Part shown: positions 58,636 to 64,000 of the stretch, piece by piece
Numbering within the stretch: the stretch's first letter is position 1
Layout of the letters: every line of letters starts with the position of its first letter
From: Ferrimonas balearica
GTDB taxonomy: Bacteria > Pseudomonadota > Gammaproteobacteria > Enterobacterales > Shewanellaceae
DNA length: 64,000 bases
NCBI RefSeq assembly: GCF_019802055.1
Contig: NZ_JAHVHW010000006.1
Coordinates: forward strand, 124,001-188,000
Direction of reading: 5' to 3'
Translations under genes and position numbers: made by a program
The notes under the pieces: generated by a model
Databases searched by the model: none
What the model was told of the DNA's origin: nothing
The model's input: only the letters and a program-made list of their open reading frames with translations

Positions 58636-59094
58636 ATGACTCAAGAAGAACAACTGAAGTACTTCGCCCTAGCCGCTCAATACCACCGCTTGGAGCGTCT
58701 CTATATGGGCTCAAAGATTGGTCCGGGTAAAGCCTTTGACCGTGTCTGTTCGGTGGCTTTCATACTTGCCATGGCGGTAGCACTCTATCTTGAGCAGGAC
58801 AACATTCCGATGATGATTCTGTTCTCCGCCCTGATAGTTATTGCTATACACCTGGTTGCGGCCCTTTTCCGCCGGGTCATCGTGCACTATAAGCGTCCTC
58901 TCTATGAGCAGGTCCATGAGGGCTACAAACTGGCGCGAAACCATGGCTGGCAGGCGAGTTTGGACGGTTTACCCCAGGATGCCTGCCCATACCCGAAAGA
59001 CCGGGAGGAGCTCGCCGGTTTCGAAAAGCGATGGATGAGTGGTTACCAGGACGCTCGGGTACATATGCGGCGATCCGGTGGTTCCGTGGACTAA
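58636..59094 (+). CDS. Membrane-anchored protein with ribosome modulation factor-like C-terminal domain
   Basis: A 152-residue protein. Two hydrophobic helices (about residues 36-52 and 57-78) form a hairpin; the N- and C-terminal parts would be on the same side, probably cytoplasmic. Residues about 94-145 resemble RMF: an HEGYKLARNHGWQAS start, DACPYP at 115-120 matching the RMF CPY core, then RWMSGYQDAR where RMF has W-x-x-GW-x-x-A. RMF itself is a free protein of 55 residues that dimerises ribosomes in stationary phase. The fusion to a membrane hairpin is unusual. The start lacks a clear ribosome site; Met24 is an alternative. Confidence 0.65.
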   Translation: MTQEEQLKYFALAAQYHRLERLYMGSKIGPGKAFDRVCSVAFILAMAVALYLEQDNIPMMILFSALIVIAIHLVAALFRRVIVHYKRPLYEQVHEGYKLARNHGWQASLDGLPQDACPYPKDREELAGFEKRWMSGYQDARVHMRRSGGSVD

Positions 59095-59133
59095 AGCCCA
59101 CGCGACCGCGTCCCACCCCCTCAGATCTGAATC

Positions 59134-59160
59134 AAAAAAAGGGCCTTTCGGCCCTTTTAA
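59134..59160. terminator. Bidirectional terminator
   Basis: The stem AAAAGGGC / GCCCTTTT (loop CTTTCG), with extra A upstream, lies between two converging genes and can serve both. Confidence 0.88.
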
Positions 59161-59165
59161 CTTTG

Positions 59166-59774
59166 CTAACTCAGCGGTATTCCCGCCGCAATCAACACAA
59201 ACACGGCCGCGCAGCCACGGTTAAAGCGGCGACCCCAGCCTGCCAGCAGGGGACGCAGTTGGTGCGCCAGTCGCGCCAGACCGTACTCCACCGCAAACTC
59301 CACGGCGCAGAAGGTCAGGGTCATCACCACCAGTTGGGTCAGCAGCGGTGCATTTGGGTTGATAAAGGGCGGAATAAAGGCGCCGAAGAACAGCAGCACT
59401 TTGGGGTTGGCCAGGGCCGTCAGGGCACCGGTGCGGAACAGGGTGAATGGACGGGTACTGTCCGCTTCGGTGGTTCGGTACCAATCCGGTGCAGGGGCGC
59501 GCCACAACTGCCACCCCAGCCACGCCAGGTAGAATGCTCCGACAAACTTCAGTCCCATCAGCAGTCGCGGCTCTGCCTGCAGCAAGCTGCCCAACCCCAG
59601 CACCGATACCGCCACAATCAGGGCAAAACCGCTGATCCCACCCAGCACCGTGGCTACGGCGGTGCGGTGGCCATACATTGCGCCATGGCTCAGGGCCAAC
59701 AAGCCATTGGGGCCGGGGGCCAATGCCAATCCGGTTACCGCCACCAGAAACAGCCACCAGGTATGCCAATCCAT
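59166..59774 (-). CDS. LysE/RhtB-family amino-acid exporter
   Basis: A 202-residue inner-membrane protein with about six hydrophobic segments. The family signature ALAPGPNGLLALSHGAMYG near the N-terminus and TALANPKVLLFFGAFIPPF in the middle are clear. LysE/RhtB proteins export amino acids or related compounds; the substrate is not predictable. The ATG at 59774 has GGAG upstream. It is divergent from a GlxA-type regulator that may control it. Confidence 0.9.
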   Translation of the reverse strand: MDWHTWWLFLVAVTGLALAPGPNGLLALSHGAMYGHRTAVATVLGGISGFALIVAVSVLGLGSLLQAEPRLLMGLKFVGAFYLAWLGWQLWRAPAPDWYRTTEADSTRPFTLFRTGALTALANPKVLLFFGAFIPPFINPNAPLLTQLVVMTLTFCAVEFAVEYGLARLAHQLRPLLAGWGRRFNRGCAAVFVLIAAGIPLS

Positions 59775-59837
59775 CTTTTTTGCTCCGATTGGAAATAACG
59801 GCAATGTACGCGCTGCCACCGCAATCTCACCGGCCCA

Positions 59838-59868
59838 ATATGGACGTTTTGCAGTATTATTTGGACAT
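59838..59868. promoter_or_regulatory. Direct repeat, candidate AraC-type operator
   Basis: TATGGACGT and TTTGGACAT repeat in the same orientation, with their TGGAC cores 21 bases apart (59841 and 59862), about two helical turns. They lie between the divergent LysE gene and the regulator. AraC-family proteins commonly bind such paired direct repeats. Confidence 0.4.
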
Positions 59869-59890
59869 CACCGATCCGTTCATCAGTGCC

Positions 59891-60907
59891 ATGACCCCAC
59901 GCCACCAAACCAAACCCCAGATCCAGCCCGATTGCCGCTTTCTTCTGCTGCCTCTGCCGGAGCACGCGCTGCTGGCCTTTGGGGGCTTTGTCGACAAGCT
60001 GCGCTTCTCCGCCGATGAGGAGGATCTGAGCCAGCAACGCTATTGCCAGTGGACGGTCAGCGGACTGGCGCCGGGTACGGTGCGGGCCAGCAGTGGGGTT
60101 GAGGTGGCGGTTGAGGTGGTGGCGGAAGAGGTCGATCTGACCCGTTACGATTATCTGGTGATCTTCGGCTGCCGCCAGCCCTCAATGGCGCAGGCGCTGG
60201 CCCCCGAGTATAAAGCCCTGCTTCAGCGGGCCAGTCGGCTTGGGGTCACCCTGGTGGCAGTGGATAACGCCAGCTTTATGCTGGCCGAAGTGGGATTGCT
60301 GAAGGGGCACAAGGTGGCGCTGCACTGGCGCCATCAGCAGGAGTTTTCCGCCGCCTATCCCGATATCGGTTTTCATAACGATGCGCTCTACCATATTGAT
60401 GGCAAGCGCGTCAGTTGCGCCGGGGGCAGTGCCACCATCGATCTTGCCACCGCCCTGCTGGAGCGACACTGCGGCCCCACCCGGGCGCTGAAGGGACTGG
60501 CGGATATGCTGGTAGATGAAAGTCGCGCCGCCACCCATGCGCTGCGCTCTCTGGCGGAGAGCGGCGGAGACTCCCGCCCCACCCAGCGGGCCGTGGCCCT
60601 GATGCGTCAGCATCTGGCGGGATTCAGTGGGGGCGGCAGCAGTGATATTGAACGGATAGCGGCACAGGTTGGACTCAGTCGACGCCAGCTGGACCGTACC
60701 TTTATGGCGGACCACGGCATGACCGCCCACAGCTACTGGCAGGATCTGCGGATGCGACATGTTCACTGGCGCCTCCACAACTCAACCCAGCGCTTAAGTC
60801 AGATTGCGGATGAAGTGGGATTCAGTGATGTCAGCCATCTCTGCCGCGCCTTTAAGCAGCGCTATGACACCACACCGCAAGCGCTGCGTAAGGGGCAGCC
60901 GAAGTAA
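59891..60907 (+). CDS. GlxA-family AraC-type transcriptional regulator
   Basis: A regulator of about 338 residues: an N-terminal DJ-1/PfpI-like (glutamine-amidotransferase-fold) domain (RFLLLPLPEHALLAFGGFVDKL to about residue 185) and a C-terminal AraC double helix-turn-helix (IERIAAQVGLSRRQLDRTF; LSQIADEVGFSDVSHLCRAF). GlxA-type regulators often activate amino-acid or amine metabolism genes. The frame is open from 59678. I place the start at ATG 59891, past the operator-like repeats; ATG 59804 and 59840 are alternatives. It probably controls the divergent lysE-type gene. Confidence 0.85.
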   Translation: MTPRHQTKPQIQPDCRFLLLPLPEHALLAFGGFVDKLRFSADEEDLSQQRYCQWTVSGLAPGTVRASSGVEVAVEVVAEEVDLTRYDYLVIFGCRQPSMAQALAPEYKALLQRASRLGVTLVAVDNASFMLAEVGLLKGHKVALHWRHQQEFSAAYPDIGFHNDALYHIDGKRVSCAGGSATIDLATALLERHCGPTRALKGLADMLVDESRAATHALRSLAESGGDSRPTQRAVALMRQHLAGFSGGGSSDIERIAAQVGLSRRQLDRTFMADHGMTAHSYWQDLRMRHVHWRLHNSTQRLSQIADEVGFSDVSHLCRAFKQRYDTTPQALRKGQPK

Positions 60908-60911
60908 ATCC

Positions 60912-61340
60912 TTACCGTCCTTCATGTTCGTGCTGGCACAGATTGTGGTCCGCCAGCACAGAGAGGATCTGACAGTCATGAGGCTGGCCACTGCCGCAAC
61001 AGGACACCAGTTGGCTCAACGCCTGCTCCAGCTTATTCAGCCGCGCCACCTTATCCCGCACCTCATCCAGATGGTTGCGGGCGATCCGCTGCACCTCACC
61101 ACTGTCCGCCTGGCTCTCCTGCAGAGCCAGTAAGCTGGCGATCTCCTCCAGGCCAAATCCCAACTGACGACTGTGGCGGATAAACCGCAATTTCTGCAGA
61201 TGGACCTCCCGGTAACGCCGCTGATTGCCTGCATTGCGCTCCGGCGCAGGCAGCAGCCCCACCTGTTCGTAATAGCGAATGGTGGGCACTTTGGTGTCGG
61301 TCAGCTTGGCCAGTTTGCCAATGGCGTAGGTGGTGGCCAT
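60912..61340 (-). CDS. MerR-family metal-responsive regulator (ZntR/CadR/PbrR-like)
   Basis: A 142-residue MerR protein. The N-terminal winged helix (YAIGKLAKLTDTKVPTIRYYEQVGLL) is followed by the dimerisation helix and a C-terminal metal loop with cysteines CC-GSGQPHDC, in the pattern of Zn/Cd/Pb sensors. A His/Cys tail (HNLCQHEHEG) may add ligands. It is divergent from a CDF transporter, and the shared promoter has a textbook MerR site. The ATG at 61340 matches family starts. Confidence 0.9.
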   Translation of the reverse strand: MATTYAIGKLAKLTDTKVPTIRYYEQVGLLPAPERNAGNQRRYREVHLQKLRFIRHSRQLGFGLEEIASLLALQESQADSGEVQRIARNHLDEVRDKVARLNKLEQALSQLVSCCGSGQPHDCQILSVLADHNLCQHEHEGR

Positions 61341-61370
61341 CAATATTCTCCCGCTTTGGCACATTTGCGC

Positions 61371-61401
61371 TTGAAGCTCTAGCGACTAGAGCTTTTACAG
61401 T
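61371..61401 (+). promoter_or_regulatory. MerR-type promoter and operator for the CDF transporter
   Basis: TTGAAG (61371-61376) and TACAGT (61396-61401) are separated by 19 bases, the over-long spacer of MerR-controlled promoters. A perfect dyad, AAGCTCTAG-CGA-CTAGAGCTT (61374-61394), fills the spacer. The metal-loaded regulator would untwist it to activate the transporter. Confidence 0.85.
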
Positions 61402-61433
61402 AACGCCATCGAGCCATTATCGGGAGAAAAATC

Positions 61434-62114
61434 ATGGCAGGATGCTGCAACCACAATGCCCAATTTGATGGCACCAGCGCCCGCTACCGCCAGATCCTCT
61501 GGGTCATCATCGCCATCAATGGCCTGATGTTTCTGGTGGAGATGGCCGCGGGGATTGGCGCGCAGTCCCAGGCATTGCAGGCGGATGCGCTGGACTTTCT
61601 GGGTGACACCCTCACCTACGGCATCAGCCTCTGGGCCATCGGCAAAGCCCTGTCGGTGCGCGCCAATGTGGCGATATTCAAAGGGGTCAGCCTGCTGCTG
61701 ATGGCGCTTTGGGTGATGGGTTCCACCCTCTACCGCATCCTCTTCCTTAACTCGCCAGACCCCTACACCATGGGTGGCGTCGCCATCGCCGCCTTTATTG
61801 CCAATGTGGTCAGCGTGCTATTGCTGATGCGCTACAAGGATGGGGACGCCAATGTCCGCTCGGTGTGGCTGTGCAGCCGCAACGACGCCATCGGCAACCT
61901 GGTGGTGGTACTGGCAGCATCGGGGGTTTGGGCCAGCGGCTCACCCTGGCCGGATCTGGCGGTGGCGCTGGTGTTGTCGCTGCTGTTCCTCTCCTCCTCC
62001 TGGCAGATCATGAAGCTGGCGATGCAGGAGCGACGTCAGAGCCGGGAGGCCGCGAAGTCTTCCACCTGTCAGATGACACGTAACGACGAACCCGAAGCTC
62101 CCCAAGAGCTATAG
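61434..62114 (+). CDS. Cation diffusion facilitator-family metal transporter
   Basis: A 226-residue membrane protein with about six hydrophobic segments, shorter than classic CDF proteins and lacking their full cytoplasmic domain. Helix 2 has ADALDFLGD, giving Asp-x3-Asp in place of His-x3-Asp. Helix 5 has CSRNDAIGN, where cysteine takes the usual histidine place. The N-terminus begins AGCCNHN, and another cysteine is near the end. With the MerR regulator this suggests export of a soft metal such as Cd, Pb or Zn. GGGAG precedes the ATG. Confidence 0.85.
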   Translation: MAGCCNHNAQFDGTSARYRQILWVIIAINGLMFLVEMAAGIGAQSQALQADALDFLGDTLTYGISLWAIGKALSVRANVAIFKGVSLLLMALWVMGSTLYRILFLNSPDPYTMGGVAIAAFIANVVSVLLLMRYKDGDANVRSVWLCSRNDAIGNLVVVLAASGVWASGSPWPDLAVALVLSLLFLSSSWQIMKLAMQERRQSREAAKSSTCQMTRNDEPEAPQEL

Positions 62115-62135
62115 CGCTAAGGCAAGCACAAACCC

Positions 62136-62168
62136 AAAGGGGTCAGGCATTCCAGCCTGACCCCTTTT
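62136..62168 (+). terminator. Terminator after the CDF gene
   Basis: A long stem (AAAGGGGTCAGGC / GCCTGACCCCTTT, loop of six) ends in TTTT. It also faces the converging gene on the other strand. Confidence 0.9.
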
Positions 62169-62189
62169 GCTTTTCTCAAACTTATCGGG

Positions 62190-63317
62190 CTAGCTCAGTC
62201 CCTTAACCACTTCAATCAGGCGCGCCACATCGTCGGCGCTGTTGTAGAGGTGGGGGGAAACCCGTACGCCCTGAGCCCGTTCGTCCACCGCAATACCCGC
62301 GGCCTTCAGGGCGGGAGCCAGCTGAGACTGGTGCGCCCCAAGATGGAGAATCACGGTGCCGCTGCGCCGTTCCGGTTCCCAGGGGGAAACCACCCGCTCG
62401 CCCAATGCCTCAATCAGTTGCTGTTGCAGGCTCAGGTTGTGCTGACGGATGGCATCAATACCGTGACCAACCAACGCACCGACGCTGTGGGCGGCGATGG
62501 CATAGGGCGCCACCGAGGGGGTGCCACCCCAGAACCGCTCGCTGCCCTCGTGGTATTGGAACTCATGGATGTTCATGGCGAAGGGGTTGGCGTGGGAGAA
62601 CCAACCCACATCTTTGGGCTGACACTCCGCCAGACGCTCCGGCGCGATATAGAGGTAGCCCGCTCCCGGTCCACCGCAGAGCCACTTCACCGTGGACCCC
62701 AATACAAAGTCCGGTGCCAGGTGGGTCAGACTTAGCGGCAGCACCCCGGCGGACTGAGCCACATCCACCACGCTCAGAATGTCGCGGGTTCTGGCCAGTT
62801 CCACCACTTCCGCCAACGGTGCCTGAGCGCCGGTGTTGGAGTAGGCGTGACTGAGAAACAGCAGGACGGTCTGACTGCCCATATGCTCCGCCCAGACATT
62901 GGGGTCGGTCACATCCAGTTCCGCAGGAATAAAGCGGATCTGCTCCCGCCCCCTTGGCAGTGCCTTGGCGAGCACATAGCCGATGGTGGGAAAGTCCTGC
63001 TCGCTCATCAACACCTGGCCAGAAACCAGCTGAGGCAGCGACATCACCAGTTTGGTCAGGCCACTGGAGAGGTTGCTCTGGGGGCAGAACCGCTCTGCGG
63101 GCGCATCAAACAGCTGCCCCAGTGACTGGCGAAACTGATCGATGGTGGAGAGCCAGGCGGGCCAGATCCCCTCATCCTGCTCCGCCCAGGGGGCGAAGTA
63201 GGCCTGATGGAACGCCGCTTCCGCGCTTTTCAGTGGCCGCCCCACGGAGTGATTCAGCAGGTAAGTGCTCGCTCCGAGATGGAAGTTGGCGGCGGTCAGC
63301 ACAGTGCGATCAGCCAT
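62190..63317 (-). CDS. Kynureninase-like class V PLP enzyme
   Basis: A 375-residue fold-type I PLP enzyme of the aminotransferase class V group. The PLP lysine lies in DFVLGSTVKWLCGGPGAGYLY, whose K-W-L-x-x-GPG pattern resembles kynureninase; the upstream aspartate is in SVVDVAQSAGVLPL. ERFWGGTPSVAPY matches a substrate-pocket region of that group. It is about 40 residues shorter than kynureninase, and the substrate is unknown. The ATG at 63317 has GGGGAG upstream and overlaps the preceding gene, so the two are co-expressed. Confidence 0.78.
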   Translation of the reverse strand: MADRTVLTAANFHLGASTYLLNHSVGRPLKSAEAAFHQAYFAPWAEQDEGIWPAWLSTIDQFRQSLGQLFDAPAERFCPQSNLSSGLTKLVMSLPQLVSGQVLMSEQDFPTIGYVLAKALPRGREQIRFIPAELDVTDPNVWAEHMGSQTVLLFLSHAYSNTGAQAPLAEVVELARTRDILSVVDVAQSAGVLPLSLTHLAPDFVLGSTVKWLCGGPGAGYLYIAPERLAECQPKDVGWFSHANPFAMNIHEFQYHEGSERFWGGTPSVAPYAIAAHSVGALVGHGIDAIRQHNLSLQQQLIEALGERVVSPWEPERRSGTVILHLGAHQSQLAPALKAAGIAVDERAQGVRVSPHLYNSADDVARLIEVVKGLS

Positions 63318-64000
63318 GGTCACTCCCCAGAGAGGCGCGCAGCAGGGAGAGTTCGCGATGGCGGGTCAGGATATCCTCCCGATGCGCCCCGGCCCGACGG
63401 TCGCGCAGGTCGGTCAGGGCTTTCAGCAGCCCCTGCAGCGCGGGACCACTGGCGGTCAGCTGGCCCATATGTTTCTGATCCATCGCTTTGGCAGGCCCCA
63501 CGATGTAAGTGTGCACCAACTGATCATGATGCTGGCTGGCGATCTCCCCATGCAGTTCGCACAGGCGCAGGAAGGCGCTCAGATGCTCCTGGTACCAGCT
63601 GCTGCCGTGATGTTCCGGGGCGATGGCCAGGAACTCATCCATCAGGCTGCGACGTCGCATACAGTCGCGCAAAATCGCCTGATCCTCCGGCATCATGTAG
63701 AGAAACTTCTCCACCAGCATACGGCCATAGGAGGGCTCATTGGCCTGACAGAGGCCCAGCAGCATGTCGATCACGTTGATGCCGGCAAAGTCCCCGGCGT
63801 TGGCGCCACGGTAGACCTGGCTGCCCACATGGTGCGGCTTGTAGTAGGGACGGACGCAGTAGAAGAAGCGGTCTGGGTCGAGGGTTTCAAACAGGATGCG
63901 GTTGGAGTCCCGCACCTCCTCCAGAGCGTGGGCACAGGCCTTGAACAGATCCAGTGCGATGGGGTGGGACACCCCCAGCGGCAGCACCCGCATCAGCGCA
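63310..64000 (-). CDS. PrnB/IDO-superfamily (DUF1864-like) protein, C-terminal part
   Basis: Partial: the frame is open through the right window edge, and about 229 residues are visible. The stretch FFYCVRPYYKPHHVGSQVY and the following glycine-rich turn resemble PrnB, the heme enzyme of pyrrolnitrin synthesis, which shares its fold with indoleamine and tryptophan dioxygenases. ASQHHDQL falls where PrnB has its heme-ligand histidine (by eye). It overlaps the kynureninase-like gene by eight bases. A heme-dependent oxidation of tryptophan or a related indole is plausible but unproven. Confidence 0.65.
   Translation of the reverse strand, partial: ALMRVLPLGVSHPIALDLFKACAHALEEVRDSNRILFETLDPDRFFYCVRPYYKPHHVGSQVYRGANAGDFAGINVIDMLLGLCQANEPSYGRMLVEKFLYMMPEDQAILRDCMRRRSLMDEFLAIAPEHHGSSWYQEHLSAFLRLCELHGEIASQHHDQLVHTYIVGPAKAMDQKHMGQLTASGPALQGLLKALTDLRDRRAGAHREDILTRHRELSLLRASLGSDHG

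Noticed and set aside
58433-58714. 93-codon minus-strand frame partly overlapping the RMF-like gene
   Set aside because: It overlaps the 5' end of a better gene, has no ribosome site and shows low-complexity composition. I could not support it, though the non-overlapping part may hide a short ORF.

Overview
The window looks like a stretch of chromosome from a GC-rich marine gammaproteobacterium of the Shewanella/Ferrimonas type (order Alteromonadales). The reasons are the gene order csrD - MSHA pilus - mreBCD - maf - rng - yhdP - nitrilase - tldD, the complete MSHA locus, the uvrA/ssb neighbourhood and the near-E. coli-like mla/kds/lpt/rpoN block. The GC richness favours a Ferrimonas-like host over most Shewanella; this is an inference. 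I saw no rRNA, tRNA, CRISPR array, IS element or prophage.

Layout. 0-1.1 kb: the 3' end of degS and an orphan ParA-type ATPase. 1.1-5.7 kb (minus strand): murA-ibaG-mlaBCDEF, covering peptidoglycan precursor synthesis and outer-membrane lipid asymmetry. 5.8-13.6 kb (plus): yrbG-kdsD-kdsC-lptCAB-rpoN-hpf-ptsN-rapZ-npr, covering Kdo synthesis, LPS export, sigma-54 and nitrogen-PTS regulation. 13.6-16.7 kb: poorly known envelope genes (DUF4174, a polytopic membrane protein, DUF2845) and a Na/Pi cotransporter. 16.8-24.9 kb: tldE (pmbA) and darP, then a TolC/HlyD/two-permease exporter operon that has no ATPase gene, then tldD. 25-34.2 kb (minus): nitrilase, yhdP, rng, maf, mreD, mreC, mreB. 34.3-49.7 kb (minus): the complete MSHA type IV pilus locus, mshI to mshQ. 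49.9-54.2 kb: csrD (mshH), ssb and yajR. 54.4-57.3 kb: uvrA with a likely SOS box. 57.3-59.1 kb: an AT-richer accessory islet with two unknown small ORFs, an attC-like site and a membrane protein carrying a ribosome-modulation-factor-like domain. 59.1-62.1 kb: two divergent regulator/transporter pairs (LysE with a GlxA/AraC regulator, MerR with a CDF transporter). 62.2-64 kb: a kynureninase-like PLP enzyme and a PrnB/IDO-superfamily protein cut by the window edge.

How the parts work together. Much of the core is envelope construction: precursor synthesis (murA), LPS assembly (kds/lpt), phospholipid retrieval (mla, yhdP), shape (mreBCD) and surface adhesion (msh). Most of these genes sit in tightly overlapping operons. 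MshE carries both copies of the N-terminal cyclic-di-GMP-binding motif, and CsrD is a degenerate GGDEF/EAL protein.

The most novel items are the membrane-anchored RMF-like protein (58636-59094), the PrnB-like/kynureninase-like pair at the right edge, the orphan integron-cassette candidate (about 58060-58424) and the exporter operon lacking an ATPase. Family assignments come from recognising motifs by eye, with no database search.
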